Under the pieces are notes generated by a model. The model worked only from the letters and a program-made list of their open reading frames with translations, made no database searches and had not been told where the DNA came from. A program made the position numbers and the translations under genes. From assembly GCF_002214605.1 (NCBI RefSeq), contig NZ_CP015193.1:972978-1036977 (forward strand): 64,000 bases of DNA, read 5' to 3'. Below, piece by piece: positions 25,673 to 33,378 of the stretch. The DNA comes from Thermococcus chitonophagus (GTDB lineage Archaea; Methanobacteriota_B; Thermococci; Thermococcales; Thermococcaceae). Positions within the stretch are counted from its first letter, which is position 1. Each line of letters starts with the position of its first letter.

Positions 25673-25773
25673 TCTATCCCTATGTTATTCCCACTTGTCG
25701 GACATAGTGTATAAGAGTTTCTCACAGTGTTAAACTAAATCTACCAAACTTTCCCTCCATAAAGGGAAACTTT

Positions 25774-27091
25774 TTGAGAATTTTTACCTACATACTTAAC
25801 ATAAGTCGCGAGGATATCATTGGGCAGATCGCTAAGGACTTCCTTGAAATCCAAATTGAAGGCGTTAAGAGGGAGCTTCAAGTCCCCATTAGATTACCTG
25901 TTAGAAAGGCAATCACAATAGTTGAGCCCAGGAGAACCGGAAAAACGTTTTACCTGCTCTCCCTCTTTACGAAACTTAGGGATGAAGGAAAAGCTGCTCT
26001 TTTTCTGCCTCTGGACGATGACAGGCTTTACCTCCATCCTTGGAAGACCTGGGAGCAGTTATAAAGGTGTTTTATGAACTCTATCCTGATGCCGATGAAA
26101 AATATCTGTTCCTCGATGAAATTCAAGAACTGGAAGCTTTTCGTTAAAAGAGCAGTTGAGCGGGAAGGGTTCTCTGTCTTCTTGACGGGCTCCTCTTCAA
26201 AACTTTTAAGCAAGGAGACTGCCTCAAGTTTGAGGGGCAGAACTTTAACTTTTGAGCTCTTTCCCTTCAGTTTTCGAGAATTTCTGAAAGCTAAGGGCTT
26301 GAAAGTTGAAAAGTATATCTCAACTAAAAAGGAAGCGAGGATAAAAGCTTTTCTAAGGGAGTATCTTGAATTTGGGGGCTTTCCAGAAATAGTCTTCATG
26401 AATGATGAGTACCTCAAAAGAAAGACCTTGGAGGAGTACGTAGATGTCATGCTTTACCGTGATGATGTTGTTGAAAGACACTCAATAAAGAACCTCAAGG
26501 CTGTTCGATTGTTCCTTAAGCTCCTGATAACCTCCTTTTCCAAGAAGTTTTCCATAAACAGGAGTACAAACTATATGAGGAGCCTCGGGATAGAAGTCAG
26601 CAAGAACACCCTCTACAACTACCTCGAATACTTCAGCGATGCATACGTAATATTTCCGCTGAAGAGGTTCTCGTACAGCTTAAAGGAAGTTGAGAAGAGC
26701 TTGCCTAAGATTTACGTTGTTGACAATGGCCTTATAAACGTTTATTCCCTGCGCTTTTCCGAGGACATTGGCAGGTTGATGAAGAATGTCGTATTTCTAG
26801 AGCTGAGGCGCAGGGAAAAGGAAGTTTACTACTTCAAGGCCAATGGAAATGAAGTTGACTTTCTAATCAAGAATGGGAAGGATGTTTCAGAGCTGATACA
26901 AGTTTTCCTATTCGATCGAGGATTCCACCACCAGAGATAGGGAGATCAGGGCTCTTTTAAAGGCTTCAAGAACCACGAAATGCGAAAATCTTGTGATAGT
27001 AACCTGGGATGAAGAAGGAGTAATAAGCAGGGAAGGCAAAGAGATATGGGTGAAGCCCCTGTGGAAGTTCCTTCTTAGTTCCTCTAGGTAG
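25774..27091 (+). pseudogene. COG1373-type ATPase (DUF4143), frameshifted paralogue
   Basis: Fragments in several frames rebuild one ATPase like the intact one at 36352-37623. Walker A EPRRTGKT is in the first piece (25774-26064). Walker B YLFLDEIQEL lies in another frame around 26105-26130. GSSSKLL and the DUF4143 region sit in the third piece (to 26940), and the tail (NLVIVTWDEEG, PLWKFLLSS) in a further frame ending at 27091. At least three frameshifts. Upstream, AAACTTT repeats flank a short TTTCCCT/AGGGAAA inverted repeat (about 25747-25774), perhaps its old operator. Confidence 0.82.
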
Positions 27092-27092
27092 C

Positions 27093-27330
27093 TTAAGCGA
27101 ACTCGAGCAACCAAACAATTGCCATGAGTAGGAATATTGCTAATGGAAGCCCTTAGTGCAATCTTGTGTCTCACCCCATACGCAAGGAGATCCCTTAATA
27201 ACCCAAATATTGCAATTCTATCTTGTACTATCCACGAAGTCTTGTTGTGATCTTTGAAGGCCTTCCTAAAGAAAGGTAAAGGGCAGGAAGAAGCAGGGAG
27301 CTCCTCCGGGAGATCTAGAATATGTTCCAT
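27093..27330 (-). other. Possible eroded membrane-protein remnant
   Basis: Minus-strand reading gives RDLLAYGVRHKIA from an open frame and, one frame over, GLPLAIFLLMAIVWLLEFA ending in TAA, like the last helix of a membrane protein. No intact gene can be built, and the ATG at 27330 lacks a convincing product. I do not recognise the family. Confidence 0.25.
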
Positions 27331-27346
27331 ACCTAACTCATACTAA

Positions 27347-27658
27347 CTAGCGGCATCTAACTTCATTCCTACTAGATTTCATGATAGATTCTATTATGAA
27401 GAATGCAGGAAATAGTAGTGATGAGACAGCAAAAAAGCCTCCAAAGAATTTTATAGCGAGTGAATCAAAGTGTGTAAAGTCCTTAATGGCTTGGCTTAAC
27501 CCGAAGACTGTGCTGGCTGCCAAAAATAGTTTGAACGTCAGAGATGTCATTCTCATACCCCTCCTGCCAAATGGCTCAAAATGACCAGTTAGAGCAAGGA
27601 TCGTATACAATGCGATTACTAGAGTTATGAGTATCTTTGTGAGGGTTAATATTTCCAT
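27347..27658 (-). CDS. Small membrane protein next to the Cys-rich gene
   Basis: 103 residues from the ATG preceded by GGAGGTGA, the best ribosome site of this region; an ATG five codons upstream overlaps that site. Three hydrophobic helices: ILTLTKILITLVIALYTIL, LTFKLFLAASTVFGL and IKFFGGFFAVSSLLFPAFFI. Basic C-terminal tail. No known domain. It lies 50 bases downstream of the cysteine-rich gene on the same strand; an immunity or export role for that product is conceivable but not shown. Confidence 0.6.
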   Translation of the reverse strand: MEILTLTKILITLVIALYTILALTGHFEPFGRRGMRMTSLTFKLFLAASTVFGLSQAIKDFTHFDSLAIKFFGGFFAVSSLLFPAFFIIESIMKSSRNEVRCR

Positions 27659-27709
27659 ATTTGTCACCTCCATTACACTCCCTTACAGACCATGTGCAAA
27701 AACAAAAGT

Positions 27710-28033
27710 TTAAGAGACGCAAGTTAGTGGATACCCAAGGCATTGGCCGTGTGGATATTGACACACAGCCCAGCGTTCGCATGCATTCCTACAATAATCA
27801 ATAGCATATACTATAGTAAGGCAAGCTAAGCAACCTATGGGGAATACCCCTGCGCAGGATACTATGCACCCAGCAACGGTTCCGATGCCACCAACGACAC
27901 ACACTGTAAGCTCCCATGTACCAACAGGATTAACACATGTTAATCCCACCGACGAAGCACAGACAACTGGAATATACACTGGATCCATTATTACTGCAGT
28001 TCCTTTCCCTACTAATTTGTCATTATAGTACAT
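27710..28033 (-). CDS. Cysteine- and glycine-rich small protein (archaeocin-like composition)
   Basis: 107 residues with 12 cysteines spread over the last ~80, most of them in GC, SC or AC contexts within a hydrophobic Gly/Ala/Val stretch (VCVVGGIGTVAGCIVSC, IGCLACL), ending YCRNACERWAVC and LTCVS. This composition resembles halocin C8-type peptides, but I cannot show homology. It has no signal peptide of its own. AAGGAG lies very close to the ATG. The gene 38 bases upstream encodes a secreted protein in another frame and may originally have been its N-terminal part. Confidence 0.5.
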   Translation of the reverse strand: MYYNDKLVGKGTAVIMDPVYIPVVCASSVGLTCVNPVGTWELTVCVVGGIGTVAGCIVSCAGVFPIGCLACLTIVYAIDYCRNACERWAVCQYPHGQCLGYPLTCVS

Positions 28034-28070
28034 CAGCTCCTTTCAACAATCCTGGCAAGATAATTAAGCT

Positions 28071-28274
28071 CTATTTTTGCCTTGTTCCATATCCAGTTTG
28101 TTTCATCGCCCTTTTTCCTTTTTCATTATACCATGCGATAACTGCTCTCCTTATGAGTATACCGTCATTATTTGTATCTGCATTCATTGCCACAACTTGT
28201 GGAACAGGGATCAGTTGTACACTTAAAATTACAAATACAAGTAGCATGCTTATTCCCACTCTTACTAGCCTCAT
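28071..28274 (-). CDS. Small secreted protein, possible precursor N-terminus
   Basis: 67 residues. A signal peptide (MRLVRVG, then a hydrophobic core ISMLLVFVILSVQLI, cleavage near QVVA) is followed by DTNNDGIL, which resembles an EF-hand or dockerin-like calcium loop. GGTGG precedes the ATG. Just before the stop, a shift of one base would extend it with AKIELNYLARIVERS, and a further shift would join it to the cysteine-rich frame. So it may be a separate secreted protein or the signal/propeptide part of a split precursor. Confidence 0.5.
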   Translation of the reverse strand: MRLVRVGISMLLVFVILSVQLIPVPQVVAMNADTNNDGILIRRAVIAWYNEKGKRAMKQTGYGTRQK

Positions 28275-28552
28275 GTAACCACCTTTTAAGTGTAATAATC
28301 AAATTGGATATAAATTTTATTGTCTGTTGTTTGTATTTTGTTCAAATATTATGTCATAATTTCCATAAACTCTAGTGTGAATATATGAAAAAGTTATAAC
28401 AGAAAAACGAAAAGTTAATTAATAATAGTTATAAAAACTCCCAAGTATCTTTTTAAAATGCCAACTTTGGTGTGTATCTCTAAGCTTCTTCTGTAGACCA
28501 GAATAACTCCCCAGTATAAATACTTCCTCTCCCACATTCTTATGGTGGGATC

Positions 28553-29068
28553 ATGGAGGAGGTTAGGGAGCTTAAGAACGTCCTTGAGAGGGTGGAGAAG
28601 AAGCTCATAGCGAGCTACCACGTATACACTGCGCTCATATATTCAGCTTGGCTCCTCGTGATGGGGGGTTACTTACTGCTGGACTATTTAAACTTCCAGT
28701 GGTTGGGAGCGTACTGGGGCATCGCAATCTTCGGGATAATACTCTTGACGATACACGTTCACAACAGGTACTTAAGGGAACAGTCAGGGGAATTCAAGCT
28801 TGGATACGCTTGGATAATGATAATCGCGTGGATCCTGGGAGGAGTCTCCTGGGGCCTTCTCTTTCCGGGACCCCAGGGGCTGGCGTTCATGATATCTCTG
28901 GGGCACATAGGAATGTTCATATCCTTTGGAGACTACTCCTTCCTCATCCCCGTGCTGACGCTCATAACGTTCCTGAGACCTGAATGGCCCCTCGTTAACT
29001 CACTGATAATTATCACGTACTCGCTGACAGCGCTCGTCAACCTGTACAGGGTATTCAGGGTGATCTGA
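28553..29068 (+). CDS. Membrane protein of unknown function, partner of a wHTH regulator
   Basis: 171 residues. An N-terminal charged coil (about 1-20) is followed by five hydrophobic helices, two of them rich in Gly and Trp (IIAWILGGVSWGLLF). No recognised family. Its stop overlaps the ATG of the downstream regulator by one base (TGATG), so they are translationally coupled; this membrane protein plus ArsR-like regulator pairing recurs in Thermococcales. A TATA-like tract lies near 28515-28525. Confidence 0.65.
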   Translation: MEEVRELKNVLERVEKKLIASYHVYTALIYSAWLLVMGGYLLLDYLNFQWLGAYWGIAIFGIILLTIHVHNRYLREQSGEFKLGYAWIMIIAWILGGVSWGLLFPGPQGLAFMISLGHIGMFISFGDYSFLIPVLTLITFLRPEWPLVNSLIIITYSLTALVNLYRVFRVI

Positions 29069-29361
29069 TGGAGGAACTGAAGAAGCTCGTCAAGAACCAC
29101 GCCTTAGGAAACCCCGTGAGGTTAGGGGTTATGGTGTTCCTAATCCCGAGGAGGAAGGCCCTGTTCAAAGATCTCCTCAAGGTCTTAGAGGTAACCCCAG
29201 GGAACCTCGACTTCCACCTCAAGATCCTTGAAAAGGAGGGCTACGTGAAGATATACAAGGTCTTCGCCGACAGACCCAGGACAATTGTAGAGGCAACTGA
29301 TGAAGGCGTAGCAAAAACCAAGGAGTTCCTTAGAACCCTGATGGTCCTAGTGTCTAAGTAG
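29068..29361 (+). CDS. Winged-helix transcriptional regulator (ArsR/MarR-like)
   Basis: 97 residues. GNPVRLGVMVFL starts the winged helix; the recognition helix is around VTPGNLDFHLKILEKEGYV and the wing around KIYKVFADRPRTIVEATDEG. The N-terminal start of the wHTH resembles the one-domain archaeal regulators of the 'winged helix DNA-binding' family. Co-translated with the upstream membrane protein, whose level or activity it may sense (inference). Confidence 0.82.
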   Translation: MEELKKLVKNHALGNPVRLGVMVFLIPRRKALFKDLLKVLEVTPGNLDFHLKILEKEGYVKIYKVFADRPRTIVEATDEGVAKTKEFLRTLMVLVSK

Positions 29362-29420
29362 GACTATCCCGGTAAAAACGTTTTTTAATCATATCCCCCT
29401 ACCAGCCATAGGTGAGAGAG

Positions 29421-29759
29421 ATGGCAGAGGACATTGAGGAAATCAGAAGAAGGAAGCTCATGGAGCTGCAGAAGAAATATTTGGAGCAGCAAAAGGCCCA
29501 AGAAGAGGAAATGAAGCAACAAGCCTTAATTGAAGCCCAGATACAGGCCATCCTTAGGAAGATCCTAACGCCAGAGGCTAGAGAGAGGCTTGCAAGGGTG
29601 AAGCTCGTGAGGCCAGAGCTCGCTAGGCAGGTAGAGTTAATTCTGGTTCAGCTCTACCAGGCGGGCCAGATTACAGAGAAGATAGATGATGCAAAGCTTA
29701 AAAGGATCTTGGCCCAGATAGAGGCTAGGACGAGAAGGGAGTTCAGGATTAGGTGGTAA
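29421..29759 (+). CDS. PDCD5-family DNA-binding protein
   Basis: 112 residues from the ATG preceded by GGTGAGAG; a GTG three codons upstream is within that site. A long N-terminal charged helix rich in Gln/Glu/Lys (LQKKYLEQQKAQEEEMKQQ) is followed by a three-helix bundle with LTPEARERLARVKLVRPE and a basic C-terminus (RRREFRIRW-type). This is the archaeal PDCD5/TFAR19 family, DNA-binding proteins of unclear role. Confidence 0.9.
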   Translation: MAEDIEEIRRRKLMELQKKYLEQQKAQEEEMKQQALIEAQIQAILRKILTPEARERLARVKLVRPELARQVELILVQLYQAGQITEKIDDAKLKRILAQIEARTRREFRIRW

Positions 29760-29998
29760 CTTATACCGTCCCCTCCTTACTCACTTTTGATGCGTAGTTT
29801 TGCAGTTGGTATGTTGATTTGTGTTGCAGTTGTACCTGGGGTAGCTTACTGCCCTATACCTTACAAACTTGGGAAGCTCATTTTAAGTATTAGAAGCGAA
29901 CAATACAATTGTGACTGTTTTTGCTTATCCAAACACCTCGAGCGCAATAACCGCAATGAATGATGCCGTTAAAAAGCTAAAGCCAATAAGAGAGGGGA

Positions 29999-30142
29999 AT
30001 GATTTACAAGAAACAGGATGGGGAGTACTTGGTTTTAATCCGGCTCATCGACATGGGATATTCCCTCTTCATTGCCAAGGGGCTGAGGCAAGAACTAGGG
30101 GCTGTAGAACTCTACACTATAATAGTTGGACCTTCTCCGTGA
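29999..30142 (+). other. Short open frame, possible gene remnant
   Basis: AGAGGGGA precedes an ATG that opens a 47-residue frame with protein-like composition (YLVLIRLIDMGYSLFIAKGL, later VELYTIIVG). I do not recognise it. The surrounding 29760-30320 holds no convincing gene; an overlapping frame from 29911 looks accidental. Confidence 0.3.
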
Positions 30143-30321
30143 GAGATATTGTATTTCTTTTACCCCGCTTGGCTCGGAATTAGCGATGTAAGCTCGGTGA
30201 GCATCAATATTCCAAGCAGAATTAAAATCACTCCAACAATGATCTTCCCTAGGCTCTGCCTTTTACATTAAAATTCATTCTGTTTGGAAAGGCTCTATTG
30301 GTTATCCACCTTCCAACATCT

Positions 30322-30584
30322 CTGAATGTCGTGTTGGGCTTGTAGCCCTCATAGCTACTATCCTGCCGTTAGTTTACAACGAGCCATTTTCTGCTTGAGT
30401 GTATAGGGCATTAGTCCTCCTCGTAATATCGTGCCCCTGCGCCTTAGTCCTTTCAATTCCTCTTAGCTATTTCGGAGGCATAGGAAAGGCCGCCAGAGAG
30501 GGAATACTTGTTAAGGGGTCCAATTATCTGGATGCCCTTAAGGATGCAACAATTCTACTGCAGTTCAATTTTCCTAGTTTATAG
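30322..30584 (+). pseudogene. Remnant of a heavy-metal P-type (P1B) ATPase
   Basis: One frame reads GLVALIATILPLVYNEPFSA, then TGA where the family has Trp, then [18 protein letters not shown] and [20 protein letters not shown]. The CPC motif in the metal-binding helix and the GILVKG block are diagnostic of Cd/Zn/Cu-type P1B ATPases. Everything before and after, including the DKTGT phosphorylation site, is missing. A deletion remnant, cut just upstream of the IS607-type element. Confidence 0.8.
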
Positions 30585-30606
30585 TTGCATGAACTAATAG
30601 AGTGGC

Positions 30607-30900
30607 TCGAAGAAGAGGGATATCTTCAGCCTCGTTGAGAGTGGTGAAGTTACGAAAGTCGTTATAACTTACAGGGACAGGCTCACACGCTTTGGCTTCA
30701 AATACCTCGAACAATACTTCAACTCTCACGGTGTTGAAATCGAAGTAATCTTTGATGACGAGGAGAAGACGCTTGAAAAGGAGCTTGTAGAAGACTTGCT
30801 GGCAATCGTGACTTCCTTTGCTGGAAAGCTTTATGGAATGCGTTCTCACAAGAAAAAACGTCTTGTCGAGGCGGTAAAGAATGCCCTCAGAGACGATTAG
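30607..30900 (+). pseudogene. IS607-type serine recombinase TnpA, N-terminally truncated
   Basis: 98 codons remain (counting the stop): DIFSLVESGEVTKVVITYRD, then RFGFKYLEQYF, LVEDLLAIVTSFAGKLYGMR and SHKKKRLVEAVKNAL. This is the C-terminal half of the catalytic domain of IS607-family resolvases; the wHTH and catalytic Ser region are gone, and an in-frame TAG lies directly upstream. Its end overlaps the TnpB start by 20 bases, the usual tnpA-tnpB arrangement. Transposition by this copy is not expected. Confidence 0.85.
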
Positions 30901-32061
30901 ATTGACAGCTAAATTCAAGCTGAAAGAAACACCGGAAGAATTAGATGAACTCTTCCAAACTTACAAAGAAATCATAAACTTTCTCATCACCTACGCTTTT
31001 GAGAATAACATTACCAGCTTTTACCGGCTGAAAAAGGAAACTTACAAAGACTTACGGAAGAAGTATCATGAGTTACCAGGCCATTACATTTACACGGCCT
31101 GTCAAATGGCCGCGGCAATCTACAAGAGTTTTAGGAAGAGGAAAAGAAAGGGGAAGGCCAATGGGAAGCTAGTATTCAAGAAGGAGGTTATTATGCTTGA
31201 CGACCACCTGTTCAAACTCGACTTGGAGGACAAAATCGTAAAACTCTCCACTCCAAGCGGGAGGATTCAACTGGAATTTTATCCTGCAAAGTATCACGAG
31301 AAGTTCAAGGACTGGAAGGTTGGCCAAGCTTGGCTCGTTAGAACACCGAAAGGGACTTTTCTCAACGTTGTATTCTCGAAGGAAGTTGAGGTTAGAGAAC
31401 CAAGGGACTTCCTAGGAGTGGATTTGAACGAGAACAACGTAACACTTTCCCTTCCGGACGGGGAATTCGTTCAACTCATTACCCACGAGCAAGAGATTAG
31501 GACTGGATACTTCGTGAAGAGGAGGAAAATTCAAAAGAAGATTAGGGCTGGGAGGAAGAGAAAGGAACTGTTGGAGAAGTATGGTGAGAGGAAAGGAACC
31601 GGTTGAATGACTTGTATCATAAACTGGCTAATAAAATCGTGGAGTTAGCTGAGAAATACGGTGGAATTGCTTTGGAGGACTTGAGTGGGATTAGGGATTC
31701 AATAATGTATTCTGTCGAGCTAAATGGCAGGCTTCACCGTTGGAGTTTTAGGAAGCTTCAATCAATTATCGAGTATAAGGCGAAACTGAGGGATGTCAAG
31801 GTTGTTTTCGTTAATCCCGCTCATACTTCCTCCGTGTGCCCGATATGTGGGGATAAATTAAGCCCGAATGGGCACAGGGTCTTGAAATGTGAAAAGTGTG
31901 GTTTTGGGGCTGATAGGGATGTAGTTGGTAGTTGGAATATTCGCTTGAAAGCCTTGAGGATGTGGGGAGTCTCCGTTCCCCCCGAAAGCCACCCGATGAA
32001 GACGGGAGGGTGGAAGGTCATCCGCTACGATAGTTTCACATATTTCAAAAGTAGCGGATGA
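30881..32061 (+). pseudogene. tnpB: TnpB RNA-guided nuclease, split by one frameshift
   Basis: The first part (30881-31606) has the N-terminal domain and the first RuvC aspartate in FLGVDLNENN. The second (to 32061) has the RuvC glutamate in IALEDLSGI, the zinc finger CPICGDKLSPNGH...CEKCG and the last aspartate in GADRDVVGSWN. They join if one base is restored near 31594 (GERERNRLNDLYHKL). All catalytic residues survive, so decay is recent or the frameshift is bypassed. TnpB cuts DNA guided by an omega-RNA from the element's right end. Confidence 0.88.
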
Positions 32062-32063
32062 CC
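32016..32063 (+). repeat. 13-bp inverted repeat at the tnpB 3' end (omega-RNA/right-end hairpin)
   Basis: GGTCATCCGCTAC (32016-32028) and GTAGCGGATGACC (32051-32063) pair perfectly around a 22-base loop; the second arm includes the tnpB stop codon. Omega-RNAs of TnpB elements come from this region, so this is the likely structured 3' part of the guide RNA scaffold or the element's right end. Confidence 0.65.
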
Positions 32064-32401
32064 AGAACGGTACCTGAAAAGAGTATATGGCATCACAAGA
32101 GTTCTATAGGAGCAGTGTTTGCTATGCTCTTCGGATACTCTGCAAGCATGGAGTGGAAAGGCTGTTGATACAACCCAGCTACCTTGCTGTGGGATTAGCC
32201 TTGGTTTTTAAAGCGTACATGGGGGGTTAAGACATCGAAAAAGTTAAAGTTTTCTCTTCAAAATTTTATTGTCATGAGAACAATAATGCCAAACTAATGT
32301 TTGGAAATATTAAATGAATGAAGTTGTCAAAACTAGAGGATATCATTGATGCAATAAAAAAGTATGGATACAAGGTAGAGCTGTAGTTTTGTTTTATCTT
32401 T
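32064..32401. other. Gap with small remnants and a palindrome
   Basis: No intact gene. A membrane-like reading (IGAVFAMLFGYSASMEWKG) breaks off after about 20 residues, while another frame is open from 32087 to 32230 (47 codons). A 22-residue frame near 32321-32386 (KLEDIIDAIKKYGYKVEL) resembles the end of a heavy-metal-associated domain, which would fit the P1B ATPase remnant upstream. A perfect palindrome CCAAAC-TAAT-GTTTGG lies at 32289-32304. Confidence 0.35.
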
Positions 32402-32978
32402 TTACTCTGCCGGAACTCCTACTGGAAATACATAGAGCGGATCTCCTGGAACGTCCAAAACGGCCTTGAGCTCTTCATCTATGAAAGCTCCTACAGCAAC
32501 GGTTCCAAGCCCTATGGCAGTGGCTTGTAAGTAAATATTCTGGCCAAGATGGCCTGCATCCATATGGACATACCTGTAGCCTCTCTCCCCATACTTCCTC
32601 GTTGTTCTCTCATAGTGGGCAACTACAATTATAACTGCCGGAGCAGTTTCAACGCATTTTTGCCCCAAACAAGCCTTAGCCACCTTTTTACCTAACAAGC
32701 TTTAACCTGTGAGATTTACCATCGTAATAGTATAAGCCATTTTCAAGCCCTTCAACGTTGTTTGCAACAACGTACACCTCAAAAGGATAACACGCTCCAG
32801 CGCTGGGTGATGTTCTCTTTCCCCACTTGTTGATTCCGTAAGCAGCCCATAGCACTTGAGAGAGATGTTTTAGCTTTAAAGGAGCGTTTTTGTACCTCCT
32901 AATGCTCTTTCTAAGGTATATAGCTTCCTCGACACTCATTTTACCTTTTAAATTTGGAGAGGGCAACTTGACTTCCAT
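32402..32978 (-). pseudogene. SagB-type nitroreductase/dehydrogenase, one frameshift
   Basis: The N-terminal half (32688-32978) has RKSIRRYKNAPL and the SPSAGACYPFEVYVV block. The C-terminal half (32402-32698), in another frame, has CVETAPAVIIVVAHYERT and the HMDAGHLGQNIYLQATAIGLG signature of SagB/ThcOx-type FMN enzymes. They part at GGTAAAAAGG around 32690, again an A-run. The intact family oxidises azolines in peptide modification or acts as a general nitroreductase. No YcaO or peptide precursor is found beside it. Confidence 0.8.
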
Positions 32979-33038
32979 TGAAAATCACCGTAAAAAAGTA
33001 TGAAAAATCCCTCATATTTTTTGCGTTTCACATTAGAT

Positions 33039-33347
33039 CTAGAAGAACATTTTAGCCATTTGAGCGTGAGGAATGCCTTGTATTCTTAAAACTCTGTTTT
33101 TATTAATGTACCCAAGCTCAATAGCTTTACTAACTACTCTTTCCCCTGTCAGGTTGGCTATTGTGGCTTCCTCCAGCAACCTGCCCAGCTCTTCCACGTC
33201 CATTAGCTCCCCCTTATAAAATCTCTCTTTTACCTCAAGTTTAAGCTCGCCTTCTCTGAAAGTTTTACCCAACAACTCTTCATCGCATGCAGCTAAGAGC
33301 ACTTCACCTTGAACCCTGTAGATTTTAACGTACATTTTACCCGGCAT
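33039..33347 (-). CDS. DUF424 family protein
   Basis: 102 residues from the ATG preceded by AGGAG; the GTG one codon earlier is also possible. The archaeal DUF424 pattern is clear: MYVKIYRVQGEVLLAACDEELLG at the start (split here only in reading), DVEELGRLLEEA in the middle, and the conserved end VLRIQGIPHAQMAK. The function is unknown; a link to translation has been suggested from conservation only. Stands between the nitroreductase and pxpC. Confidence 0.85.
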   Translation of the reverse strand: MPGKMYVKIYRVQGEVLLAACDEELLGKTFREGELKLEVKERFYKGELMDVEELGRLLEEATIANLTGERVVSKAIELGYINKNRVLRIQGIPHAQMAKMFF

Positions 33348-33378
33348 CACTGACTCCTATTAGGCTCAAGTTATAACT

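Noticed and set aside
25042-25725. A genuine evolved RHH-MazF fusion protein
   Set aside because: The typical antitoxin start and tail are both present out of frame, so the fusion is better explained by two indels; kept only as a finding to test.
26908-27330. A 140-codon minus-strand frame after the broken ATPase
   Set aside because: Its C-terminal half is antisense to the conserved ATPase tail; only the 27093-27330 part has any protein-like look and is listed as a weak remnant.
27710-28033. Firm assignment as halocin C8 homologue
   Set aside because: Similarity is limited to cysteine density and hydrophobic composition; spacing of the cysteines does not match clearly by eye.
30574-30918. 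A 114-codon minus-strand frame over the IS607 remnant
   Set aside because: Antisense shadow of the TnpA fragment, which has unmistakable recombinase sequence on the plus strand.
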